Origin: Lingula anatina | Lineage: Eukaryota > Brachiopoda > Lingulata > Lingulida > Lingulidae | Assembly (NCBI RefSeq): GCF_001039355.2 | Contig: NW_019775516.1 | Span: 30,666 to 60,752, forward strand | DNA: 30,087 nt | Reading direction: 5' to 3' | Shown: in pieces, positions 20,189 to 29,632 of the stretch | How the letters are laid out: every line of letters begins with the position of its first letter | Position numbering within the stretch: the stretch's first letter is position 1 | Program-made: the position numbers and the translations under genes | Notes under the pieces: generated by a model | Told to the model about the DNA's origin: nothing | The model's database searches: none | What the model saw: only the letters and a program-made list of their open reading frames with translations

Positions 20189-20569
20189 TTAACCTTAGAT
20201 AAATATATAGGGCATCATTTGCCACTATGATCAGGGCTCTGGGATTTCCGGTTTCTGAGATCTCGGAAACAAACCTTTTTTGAGCCCGTTTGGCCATTAG
20301 CGACCTTGACCTTGACCTACTTGCATAAAAGTAGGTCATTATATGTGGATTCACCTCAGTATCACTGACCATAAGGCCCATAGCCATACGGCTTATACTT
20401 AAGGCCTAATGTCAATTTCAAATTTTACAAATTTTGCCTTTAAAAGCCCCTATGACCTTGAAAAGTAGGTCAAGGTCACTGAAACTGGGTCTGTGGCATA
20501 TTCTTGCCATAGGCTACCTATGAGAATTATTTCAGATTTTTTGCGAAAAAAAACGCGCGGAAAGAATAA
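20189..20569. repeat. Half-site-rich repeat, copy 2
   Basis: Direct copy of 19388-19769 with the same AAGGTCA-type motifs. The region between the copies (19770-20188) has one more TCAAGGTCA near 19997. Confidence 0.92.
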
Positions 20570-20756
20570 TTACTTTAATAATAATAATACCAAAAACAAT
20601 AGTATTCCCCTATGGGGAATCCTAATAAACTTTATCCATTGGGGTAAAACGTACCCTCTGGGTTGTTAAGAATAGAACATTGTGTTAATGAATAAAAGAT
20701 GTATATAAAAATTAATTGAATAATAATAATAAAAATAAAGTAAATTTGAATCACAG

Positions 20757-20780
20757 CTCTCTCTCTCTCTCTCTCTCTCT
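20757..20780. repeat. (CT)n microsatellite
   Basis: About 12 CT units. Confidence 0.97.
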
Positions 20781-20944
20781 CATAATGATAAGAGTTAAAA
20801 TGGACTTATATATTGAGAATTAGTATTGACGGTCAGTTTGTGTGTCGTACAAGTATCTTTTTCGATCTGTTTACACTGCTGCTACAATCCCTCAAGACCG
20901 ATAACACCTGAGAATTAAAATTCCTAACGCAGTAGTAGGCCTAT

Positions 20945-21185
20945 GTGTAATACATCCTCCCATTTTAATTTTAAAATTAAAATTTTGACTGGCTGAATAA
21001 TGCAGTTCTAAACCGTAGGCCTATCAAACAACACCGTTCGCCCCCTAAACTATAAAAATCTTATCGAGGCTCTTTAGCCCCGAACCCCATGTCAAGAATG
21101 TGGAGGGGGGGGGGGGGGGGGAAAGGTCGGCTTTGCATTCTAGCCCCCCCCCCCCCTTCAAATAATCCTGGATCCGCTTCTGAAT
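20945..21185 (-). mobile_element. Poly-C element, copy 1 (minus orientation)
   Basis: Its reverse complement runs AAGCGGATCCAGGATTATTT, GAAGGGG, a poly-G, AAGCCGACC, GGGCGAACGGTG, TACGGTTTAGAA and CAGCCAGTCAAAATTTTAAT, parallel to 24026-24258. Noncoding, with long homopolymers. Confidence 0.75.
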
Positions 21186-21241
21186 ATATAGGCCCTATAT
21201 CTTACTTGATTTTTCAATTTTCTGTTTTATTCAATTGGATC

Positions 21242-21336
21242 TACAGGGGGTGACAAAAGTATTGCACCGTTTTGCAAATATATTCACATAACGCACTATT
21301 CACACAAATAGTGCAATACTTTTGTCACCCCCTGTA
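21242..21336. mobile_element. 95-bp Tc1/mariner-like MITE
   Basis: Perfect 24-bp terminal inverted repeats (21244-21267, starting CAGGGGGTGACAAAAGTATT, and 21311-21334) flanked by TA on both sides, as expected for a TA target duplication. The 43-bp interior has no coding capacity. It ends 24 bp before the first exon of the CaRF-MULE gene. Confidence 0.93.
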
Positions 21337-21360
21337 AAATCAGACACATGTGTTCTGCAG

Positions 21361-21508
21361 CCGAATATCACTAGATTGCTAGCAATGGCTCTGTCCTATG
21401 TTAATTCTCCAGAACTTGCATTCAAAGTCATCGAAGAATACGAAATTAAGACTAACAGCCAATTTGTTCATTACAGTGGGCCATCACCAAAGAGATTTGG
21501 TTCATCAG
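21361..21508 (+). CDS. CaRF-MULE exon 1 (first seen)
   Basis: Open from the possible acceptor TGTTCTGCAG at 21360; the first ATG is at 21385 (MALSYVNSPELAFKVIEEYE, then IKTNSQFVHYSGPSPKRFGS). The donor GTAAGT leaves one G that completes an Asp codon with exon 2. Whether this is the true first exon or an internal one is undecided. Confidence 0.75.
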
Positions 21509-21789
21509 GTAAGTTTATATACATTTACACCGTCTTTCGAGCATTTTTGATGAATTTTAACCAGTTTTACAAGTTCAAAGGAACAACCACTAAAAGAAAA
21601 AAAAGATCTTAGAACTGTTTCACCAAATCGAAAATCCTTACTCCTGTGATTTTCAGCCTATCATAGTTATTTCTTATTTATATCTATTTTATGTTTATCA
21701 TAATTTTGACTAAAAGATCTTTTAGATATTTTCATTTCATTCGTGTGATTCTGTGTGTATGTGCTCGCGAGTGTATGCGTGTCACAGTA

Positions 21790-21867
<78 letters not shown>

Positions 21868-22378
21868 TACTGCAACCCTAACCCTGTTCACTTTTAAACG
21901 TATTAGCAGAAAAGAAAAACGGTAAAATAAAATGGCAACAAGTGCGAAACAGAATAACCCCCACCAACGGCCTCCATAGTCCCCCACCAACCTGCATAGT
22001 TTATTTTATACATTGTTTTTAAAACTAGTTTTAAATGTATAACAAATAGAAAAGCAAAAACACCCTTAAAGTGTCAACAAGTGCACCCCTCCATTACATA
22101 TGTGCAACCAATAGTTCTTTTCATACATTGTTTTTAAGAGGAGTTTTCAAATGTATTTCAACAGAAAAAAAAAAAAAAAAAAAAAAAGGCACCCGACTTA
22201 TATACCAAATGATAACCCTAATGTCTCCATCTTTTAGCTGGTTATTATTTTATCAATTTAAAGACCTATCTGTTTTTGGTATTCTTTGATTTGTCATCGT
22301 AATCTTGACTAATAGATGTGCTGCATGTGCATTTTATATTTTCATTTAATGTGTGTGTGTGTGTGTATGTTTGTGTCA

Positions 22379-22414
<36 letters not shown>

Positions 22415-25400
22415 AGGGAGAGAGAGAGAAAGAGAGAGTTGAATTTATGTGTATATGTATTTTTCTTATAGGCCTACTGTATTAGTTGGTATGACAGAAA
22501 CAAATTTGAAAAAACAAACAAACAAAAAAGAGACCACAACAACCCTAACCCTGTTTCGTTAAGATTTGTTACACCCTCTTTTTATAACTAGTTTTAAAAG
22601 TATCTCAAACAGAAAAGAAAAAAACACTATCATATAGTGTCACGAAGTGCGAAACAGACCCCCCCCCCAACACGATCATTAATTATAACACATTGTTTTT
22701 TAAACTATTTAAAGTGTAGGCCTACTTCAAAAAGAGGAAAACCCCTGCCTAAAGAAAAAGACAACTGACTGTTGTACTACATGATAATCCTTACGACTGA
22801 ACCTATCATTATAATATTTCAATTGATAATTATTATTTACTCTTTTCTTCGTCATCATAGTTTTGACTAAAAGATGTTCATTTTTATATTTACATTTAAT
22901 TCGTGTTTCTCCCCTCCTCCCCCCCCCCATGTCTCTTTGTGGATGCTAAGATTAATAGGGATATCATCAAGATACACATGTATTCTAAAAGAAAGTTAAA
23001 CATCCAAAAGAAAAAGGCAAGGCATTTACCTAAATTTACAATTTTAAAGACGGATACACATTTTTTTCTTGGTGAAGAATATGATAAGTTGGATAATGAG
23101 AGAGCACGGTATAGGCCTACTCTAAATTACAGGATATTATTATTTTTTCATATTGAGTGCATTGGATATTTGTGTGTTTTGTGGAAAATTTGGGGTCATG
23201 CCGATACTTCTTCGCACCGTTACTCCCCCACACCGATACTCCATCACATCATTCCTTTCCCGCATCAATACAGTGATAGTAAACATGAACAAACAGCGGC
23301 TATCTTTATCAGTAGGTTTTTAATTATACCCTTTATTTTATCCTATGACACTGGCCAGGCCCGTAGCCAGCAATTTCAAAAGGGGGGTTCTTTTTTAGAA
23401 AAAGTGGACCTTTTCCCATAAAAACTTCATGTACCTAGACCAAATTTTACCCAGAGTGGACCTTTTCCCAGCAAAACGGGCGGTATTTTCGAAACCCCCC
23501 CCCCCCCAGGCTACGGGCCTGCTGGCAGAAACCCATTTGGCAAATGATTATTACTTACCTACAACTAGACGTAACATACCTTTCACATAGAAAAAAATAT
23601 TGATAAGAAATAAAAGTGGCATTAGATCTAAAATATTCACATTAAATACCTATAAATTGTAAATTGTATAAATCTGAATGGTAGGGAATAGGAAATCACC
23701 CAAAGTCTCTGTTTCATGTTTTCTTCATCGCATAAGTACAACGTTCTATTGACAACAGACAGGCGGCAGTGGAAATATAGTAGTCGTACTCAGAATTTGA
23801 TGATAACTGTTTTAAGGTATATTTTAATGGCATTTTCTAACCTTCGGCAGACATAATAAAGTAAACAAATGGATGAAAACAACATTAAACTTATTTCAAC
23901 TACAACTATAACCTCTTTAAATGATTTGGGGCAAAACATTTTGCAGGAGGCCTAATTAACTAAACAAAACAAGTGACATAAAACGGATTATCACGTTGTT
24001 AACGACGATTTTGCCGTACTATAACAGGGGCGGAACCAGGATTATTTGAAGGGGTGAACGGTTGCGAAGCCGACCCCCCCCCCCCCCAACCTCCCTTGGC
24101 GTGGGGTTTGTGACCCGATGAAGATCCCCAAAACTTTTGGTTTTTTTAGAGGGCGAACGGTGCCATTTTCTACGGTTTAGAGTGATAATTCAGCTAGTCA
24201 AAATTCTAATTAAATTAGTCAAAATTCTGACACCCCCCCCCCTCTAAATCCGCCACTATACAATGTATAAAGAATTCGTCATGTCACATTCAAAGATAGT
24301 AGATTGTATCCGTGGATTTTGTAATAATCATATTACCGCGGACCACATTTTTTCTTCTAATGTTTAATAATCTTTTCTTTTGCTTTACATTTGAGTTAGG
24401 AGAACGGTTTAATGAAAACATATTACGAATGGTGCAATTTGTAAGATAAGTATTTGTCTAAAACGAATACCATAATCGTTCATATCTTTATATTGCAGAC
24501 TGGAAAGTTTCAAACAAAAAAATCAGGTGGCAGCAACGAACTGATACTTCATTTGGACGCCTAGAGTTTGATGGGGTGCCCTTTATGACCTATAGTGAAC
24601 TCATCCTGGATTGTCGCCACGGGCCTGACAGGAATAAAGCCCTTAAGGCGAAACTAGCTGCCGCTAAAGCTAAAAAGGTTGCTAAAATATATAAGTTATA
24701 GGTCTTTAATTTTGTTAACATTGGTGTTAGAGCCTTGTCTGATATTCATGAGGGATATGATTTGTTGTATGGAAGGGGGGGGAACAAATGACAAAATCGT
24801 ACTAGTACTAATTTTCGTTTTCAGATAAACGATCAGGAGTCGGATTTTGTTTATTCAAAACACCAAAACTTCGAAGTAACAGTGAAGTTTAGTTGCCACG
24901 CGCAAATACGACTGCTGGAAGTAGTTAAATTTCCAGAGTACAAGGTAATTGTCTTCTTTTTCTGGAAGTTATATATTTTTGTGCGTGTGTGAAACTCCCT
25001 CGGTCATGATGTAGAATTGTAATCAATTGTTTTAAATGCCCATGTTATTTATAGAAGATAAACAAACATTGGTAATTTTACCGTTATGTAATATTGCCTC
25101 GAAATTGACAAAAAATCTGTTTTGTGCACCGCCATCACAAACATTATGCAAAGAAAAATGTGTTACTAATTATTTTTTAACTTACAATAATGATTTATAA
25201 GACAAATTTTGACATACAGCTCAAATTAAGACGCCAGCTCTATTTGATTATCATTTTGTTATTGAATTTATATAATTTGTGGCTAAATAGAATTATTTTT
25301 CTCATCCTTGCATTTTCAAAGTGTGAACCTGAGCTGTTACACATTTAAATACATTATTACCGGTACCCTTTTTTGTGCAATATTATTTTCTGCTTATTTT

Positions 25401-27799
25401 TCTAAACTTGTCGTTTCAATTTTTACCATAGATTGAGGTTGATTCCAAGAATGCTCGGAGAAATCAATCCACAAAACTGAGAAATGATATAATGAATGGA
25501 AAGGACGTTGTCGCAGAAAAGCGTATATACGTCTACCTTCCAGATGAAACAGAGCATACAAACCATCCAGTTGGAAAGGTTAGATCAAATCTGAGTGTTT
25601 ATCATTAGAAGATATACTATAACACGGTATTGTTTTTTTTCACATCTGCAATTGACAACAGACGGCTAATTGACTAATTTGATTGAAGTAGTATAATAAG
25701 CATTTTTGTACCACTACTGGCGCTTCAAACAATTGGACAATTGCACTTGCATTTCGCATTAAGGCTTGCATGTATTTTCCTGCGGTTCGAATGATTGAGG
25801 ATATTAAGAAAAACAGCGATCAGTTCATCTTCCATTGGTAGTTGCATAAAATACAGCTATATATATTAGCAATATCTATTTTGGCGGTGGCGTCAGTAAT
25901 ACAAACATTTATTATTTATTAATATTTTAGGACGCTGGCTTTCATCAACAGCTCGATCATAGGGTGATAGAGCATATCCAACACTTGGTTGCGGAAGGAG
26001 TGACAGACCCCCAGGAAATGAGACGTCACATAGAAATATATGTCAAGGGTTATCCCTTTCAGCTGGATGGAGAGCAGCGACCAGATAGATCGAATAGGAG
26101 GTTTTATCCATCTATCGTAGACATCCGAGGCCACATGTATCGTGCGCTCGTAAAACTTCGCTTTTCCAAGATAGATCAGGAGAACTTTCGAAGAATCGTG
26201 GAATCCTGGAAAGACAATTCTGATGACAGCTTCTTTTTTCGCCCCTACAAAAAAAGGTTAGACATCGATTTCGAGACAGCAAACATCACAGATGACACTT
26301 TCACCGACGACATAACTATCAACCAGAAGACTTCGGAAGAAAGACTTCTGTTCGTTCACCAAACACAATGGCAAAAAAGACTTTTATCGACTTACGGGAA
26401 TGAACTATTCTTATTGGATGCCACGTACCGTGTGACAAAATATTCTTTGCCATTGTTCTTCTTAGTTGTGCGTACCAATGTAGACTACCAGGTAGTTGCG
26501 TCATTTGTGATACAGGACGAAACCACAGAAGCTATTTCAGAAGCTCTAGCCATGGTCAAGTCTTGGAATCCTAGTTGGCAGCCCAAAAACGCCATGACAG
26601 ACAACTGCGACGAGGAAATAAAGGCAATCGAATCCGTGCTTCCAGGTACGTTTTTTTTTTCTCGACTTGTTTTGTTTCATTTATTACGCTTACCTATGAC
26701 ATCTCTGTTGATTCATGTGTGGGGCAAATAATGCTGGCAAGGAAACCTACCAGAAAAGAGAAAACGAGGGAGGCCGGGAAAAAAATATATGCTATCAAGG
26801 AGGATATGCAAGATTTGGGAGTGGGGGAGGCAATGCGTGGGACCGGTTTAAAAGGAACGGAAGTCCGCTAGGAACCGTGGTCCATTTCCCTTAAATTTTT
26901 ACAGGTGACATTCGGCCCATATACTAACCCCAATACTCCAACTACCCTAACCTGTACTAATCGCATAGGACTCCGGACTTCCATACCAAGGACAACCGTC
27001 CCCGTCACAACGATGTGGGTGGAGACGTTAAACCGCTGCGGTGACCCCTGAGAAGGAACAGGGTCGAATGATAAAGACGAAGAAAGAATATTACATTTGT
27101 ATTGATTCAATTTTTAAGCATTATAACAGTATCTTATTTTAACTGACGTGACAAATTTGATGAATTCAATTAAATAAGCATTTTCCATTTTCAGGATGTA
27201 GCGTGCTGCTTTGTGATTTCCATCGTGAACAAGCGTGGCTAAGGTGGCTTAGAAAATCATCAAACGGCATGTCTGAAAAAAGAGCAGAGATCTTAGCCCG
27301 ATTCAGGAAAATTGCACAAGCTTTAACCGAAGTCGAATACCACGCTGCAGTTGCAGACCTTAAGAGAAGTCGTGTCTGGCAGGACGACAAGAGCAAGAAG
27401 CTAAGGCAGTGGTTTGAAGGAACCTGGCTTAAAGTTCATAAGGTGAACAGATATAGGGAAGGACTGCAGGCAACGCACAGTTTAAACTGTTTTGTAATTT
27501 TACAGATGCCAAAGATATCTGGATACAAATTTTAATGAATTTGAGCTCTCAAACTTTCTACGCAATGCACGCATTTAAGCTATTCTGTGTTTATAATAAA
27601 GAAAATGTTACTTTTTACAGAGATGGGTAAAGGCTTTCCGTGCACACAGACTGCTTTCCTTTGTTAACACAAACAACGGTGTAGAAAGGCAGAATAGGAC
27701 GTTCAAATATAATTATCTTAGGCAGTGCAGCCGTAACAGCCTCAGCACCATGGTGAAGGTCCTTGTGGAACGTTTTCTGCCAGACAGATACAAAGAAGG
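21361..27799 (+). CDS. CaRF (ALS2CR8)-domain protein fused to a MULE-type DDE transposase domain
   Basis: Seven exons (21361 or ATG 21385 to 21508; 24499-24677; 24825-24944; 25432-25578; 25931-26645; 27195-27442; 27621-27799) join in frame with GT/AG junctions to about 570 codons from the ATG. Residues about 1-350 carry CaRF-family blocks: FDGVPF-TYSELILDCRHG, EVVKFPEYK, Y-LPDETEHTNHPVGK, IQHLVAEGVTDPQEMRRHI, KLRFSKIDQENFRRI, FFFRPYK. Then comes a MULE-type core: FLLDATYRVTKYSLPLFFLV (Asp353), KNAMTDNCDEE (Asp414), LLCDFHREQAW and NTNNGVERQNRTFKY (Glu533), consistent with a DDE catalytic set. A C-terminal SWIM-type finger, usual for MULE proteins, is not in the window. CARF in vertebrates is a calcium-responsive transcription factor. 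This gene could be a domesticated transposase or an intron-bearing element. Confidence 0.88.
21792..21865. repeat. (GT)n(GA)n compound microsatellite
   Basis: Around 18 GT units followed by about 19 GA units. A related interrupted tract is at 22346-22438 in the second tandem unit. Confidence 0.97.
22346..22438. repeat. (GT)n(GA)n compound microsatellite, interrupted
   Basis: Corresponds in position to 21792-21865 in the neighbouring tandem unit. Confidence 0.93.
23354..23527. mobile_element. 174-bp MITE-like element, GGCCCGTAGCC ends
   Basis: The left end GCCAGGCCCGTAGCC is mirrored by GGCTACGGGCCTGCTGGC at the right. Inside are two direct repeats with GTGGACCTTTTCCCA and a poly-C. Noncoding. 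Confidence 0.75.
24026..24258 (+). mobile_element. Poly-C element, copy 2
   Basis: Starts CAGGGGCGGAACCAGGATTA and ends CTCTAAATCCGCCACTATA, whose reverse complement AGTGGCGGATTTAGAGG resembles the start, so terminal inverted repeats are likely. It is the inverted counterpart of 20945-21185. Confidence 0.75.
24499..24677 (+). CDS. CaRF-MULE exon 2
   Basis: Acceptor ATATTGCAG. Encodes DWKVSNKKIRWQQRTDTSFG and RLEFDGVPFMTYSELILDC, then RHGPDRNKALKAKLAAAKAK and K. The donor GTTGCT is non-optimal but gives a perfect phase-0 join to exon 3. Confidence 0.88.
24825..24944 (+). CDS. CaRF-MULE exon 3
   Basis: 40 codons, INDQESDFVYSKHQNFEVTV then KFSCHAQIRLLEVVKFPEYK, phase 0 at both ends. Acceptor GTTTTCAG, donor GTAATT. 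The Cys/His and VVKFPEY block is typical of the CaRF family. Confidence 0.92.
25432..25578 (+). CDS. CaRF-MULE exon 4
   Basis: 49 codons, IEVDSKNARRNQSTKLRNDI, MNGKDVVAEKRIYVYLPDET and EHTNHPVGK, phase 0 at both ends. Acceptor TACCATAG, donor GTTAGA. Confidence 0.92.
25931..26645 (+). CDS. CaRF-MULE exon 5
   Basis: The largest exon, 715 bp. It holds the rest of the CaRF region (YYPS-like RRFYPSIVDIRGHMYRA, DQENFRRI, FFFRPYK) and the start of the transposase fold with both catalytic-type Asp residues at 26417-26419 and 26600-26602, 61 residues apart. Acceptor TATTTTAG, donor GTACGT. Confidence 0.95.
26733..26880 (+). pseudogene. Degenerate non-LTR retrotransposon 3' fragment (tentative)
   Basis: Reads GNLPEKRKRGRPGKK, then after a frameshift at an A-run IKEDMQDLGVGEAMR, then after another shift DRFKRN. 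The order R-x-RGRP, a D-M-x-x-LG helix and a DR-x-x-R end resembles the C-terminal tails of many LINE-type polyproteins. It lies in intron 5 of the CaRF-MULE gene. Confidence 0.4.
26900..27080 (+). repeat. Possible SINE-type 3' region
   Basis: Contains GTGGAGACGTTAAACCGCTG, resembling the CGTTAAAC tails common in molluscan SINEs. No A/B-box pair could be confirmed, so this is weak. Confidence 0.25.
27195..27442 (+). CDS. CaRF-MULE exon 6
   Basis: Encodes GCSVLLCDFHREQAWLRWLR, an alpha-helical insertion (KRAEILARFRKIAQALTEVE) and LRQWFEGTWLKVHK. CDFH fits the conserved C/D-x2-H motif of MULE transposases. Acceptor ATTTTCAG, donor GTGAAC. Confidence 0.93.
27621..27799 (+). CDS. CaRF-MULE exon 7 (last recognised)
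   Basis: Encodes RWVKAFRAHRLLSFVNTNNG, VERQNRTFKYNYLRQCSRNS, then LSTMVKVLVERFLPDRYKEG. The candidate catalytic Glu is at 27684-27686. The donor GTGAGC leaves two bases; no convincing following exon was found before 30087. Confidence 0.92.
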
Positions 27800-28042
27800 G
27801 TGAGCTAATTTGTAAGACTGTAATTTTAAAGATCACTCTGTACTTTAACTGAGAGTATGCCTCTTTAAAACAACTTTTACAGGTATGTGATCCAATGTAT
27901 TTTGACGTATTTTATTACAATTTGATATAACAGGGCTACTGGGAAGATCGTATGAAACTAATTAAGAGATGTTGTCAAAACTGAAAGTTCTCTTTTTTGT
28001 TGAAAATTACCATTTAAAATCGTGGGTAAAAATAGATTTATT

Positions 28043-28070
28043 GTACCACCAGCGTTAGCGCTGGCGGTAC
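28043..28070. repeat. Short hairpin
   Basis: GTACCACCAGCG, TTAG, CGCTGGCGGTAC: a stem with one mismatch, inside a locally GC-rich repeat-like segment (28043-28260). Confidence 0.8.
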
Positions 28071-28270
28071 ACATGGTTTCGGTCCCGTCCGGTTCGTTCC
28101 GCCGGCTCCGCCGGCTCCGCAGCCATATTACCGTTACCGCTTCTCCTCCTAGACGGTAAGGGCCCCCGTACCCATCTCTTGGATTTAGGTCACCTATAAT
28201 CTCAACTCGTTCCACGTAAAATTTGGGCTTTGTCGGTATTGGGGTCTGGGTGTGGCACTCATTGCAATGC

Positions 28271-28795
28271 ACCCTTGTCCAAAGATGGCAAAATTAAATG
28301 CTAATTATCTACCCTACGGAAGGGGTTATGGGGAAAATTTCTACAGACGGCTTTCCAAAAGTCATATGTGTAGATTTCAAATATGCCCTTGGATTTGACC
28401 TTTGACCTTTACTTCAAGGTCAAACGGGCCAAAATTTTCAAAAAAATAAATTTTTTTACGAAAAAAAATTTTTTTGCCCTGTTATTCAGACACCACACAG
28501 ACTTAACCAATAATATTATTGGAAAGTGTTACCCTTCAGGTCATCTTTCATCTCCCTGAATTTGGGGTCAATCGGTGCATTTTCACGGGAGTAGCGGCCA
28601 TAAGATGCCGAAACTGAAAACTGTCTCTAATTCGGGAACCGTTAATGCTAGAGACCCATTCTTTTTTGCATTTTGTAGAGCATGTAAAGCCCAACACTGA
28701 GGGTGGCCTCCGTTTTTTTGTATTCCAAACGGTTTTCGAGTTACACTATCAGAAAGTACATATTGGTGGTGAAAGCAAAATGTGCAGTACGGTAT
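28271..28795. other. Noncoding repeat-like sequence
   Basis: Includes TTTGACCTTTGACCTTTACT with a nearby AAGGTCA and poly-A/T stretches; no gene seen. Confidence 0.5.
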
Positions 28796-29003
28796 AGTCA
28801 GGTGGCTAAGTCCAAATTTTATCCAGAATTGTGCAATAGATGATAAAAGCATGAAACTTTCCACGATGAATGACCATTGGGTGTTCGTCTATTTTGGATC
28901 AGGGGGTTGACAAACACCCAATGGTCATTCATCGTGGAAAATTTCATGCTGTTATCATCTTTTGCACAATTCTGGATAAAATTTGGACTGAGCCGCCTGA
29001 CTA
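28796..29003. mobile_element. Foldback element with arms of about 94 bp
   Basis: The left arm (28796-28889) and right arm (28909-29003) are reverse complements at roughly 93%, including TCCAGAATTGTGCAA and CGATGAATGACCATTGGGTG. The loop is about 19 bp. The open frames here are artefacts of the repeat. Confidence 0.93.
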
Positions 29004-29544
29004 CTTTTCACCATGAACTAAACTTTGCATATTTTGCTTCCCTTTCATATCCAAAACTGGCAGAGATAGGTCCATAGTTACTATTGAACCTGAATAGGAA
29101 GTCATACACTGGCAATCTTACTGTGAAATTGACCTTTCACCTACCTTTTGATGAACTTTTGATATATTTTTTTGCATATTTTGAAAATTCTTGTTGATTG
29201 CATTTTTACAGCTTGTCAATCAAAAGACTGGTGGCTGTGTCCCTTATTTTGTGTATGTGGGGGTCTATACGAATGCGCTTGCTCCAGCTGGTGGTACAAT
29301 ATTCGGAGGCGGTATCGCCTCTCTGATCCTCTCCAAATTCCAAATTTGTTATGTGGGGTTCATGTCGAAAAGTGGGTCAAAGGTCAATTTCAAGATCACA
29401 GTTAGATTTTCAATATATGACTGCCTATTTAAGTTCAATAATAACTATGGCCTTATCTCTGCCAGTTTTGGAGATAAAAAGGACTTAAATGTTGCAATGG
29501 TGAAAAGTAGGTAAAAGGTCAATTCGAAGGTCACATTTATTTTG
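29004..29544. other. Noncoding, repeat-like
   Basis: A 107-codon frame at 29191-29514 (Gly-rich GGTIFGGGIASLI) has no recognised domain. AGGTCA-type half-sites recur here (29136, 29382, 29515). Confidence 0.45.
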
Positions 29545-29632
29545 AATTGCTTAATCAATGTTCTAAACCGTACCAAATAACAACATTCACCCTCTAAACT
29601 ACCAAAATTTTTCCCGGCCCTTCAGCCAGCCC
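29545..29632 (-). repeat. Poly-C element, fragment of a third copy
   Basis: GTTCTAAACCGTA, CAACATTCACCCTCTAAACT and AGCCCCAA blocks follow 21005-21085 in the same orientation. Confidence 0.65.

Larger units (their letters stand above)
21604..23000 (+). repeat. Tandem array of about 570-bp units, three diverged copies
   Basis: Each unit has, in order, CATCGTAATCTTGAC-like and TTTTGACTAAAAGAT blocks (near 21705, 22298, 22858), TTTTATATTTTCATTTAAT and a pyrimidine/purine microsatellite. In the first two this is followed by CAACCCTAACCCTGTT and CAGAAAAGAAAAA. A poly-A lies at 22165-22187. Confidence 0.7.
21509..24498 (+). other. Intron 1 of the CaRF-MULE gene, repeat-filled
   Basis: 2990 bp. 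It holds three diverged tandem units of about 570 bp, several microsatellites, a TIR element at 23354-23527 and the second poly-C element. A 172-codon open frame at 22903-23421 has no recognisable domain and overlaps a repeat. Confidence 0.7.

Noticed and set aside
21880-21896. CCCTAACCCT as a telomere-type repeat
   Set aside because: Only two units, occurring at the same place in each tandem copy; not an array.
22903-23421. 172-codon plus-strand frame within intron 1
   Set aside because: It begins in a poly-C/GT tract and ends inside a TIR element; no recognisable protein feature.
27883-27930. Possible exon 8 of the CaRF-MULE gene after TTTTACAG
   Set aside because: In the needed phase it reads only GYVIQCILTYFITI before a stop and has no similarity to the family's next block.
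28583-29077. Two similar frames (MLLSS-AQFWIKFGLS) on opposite strands
   Set aside because: They are the two arms of the foldback element read in opposite directions.
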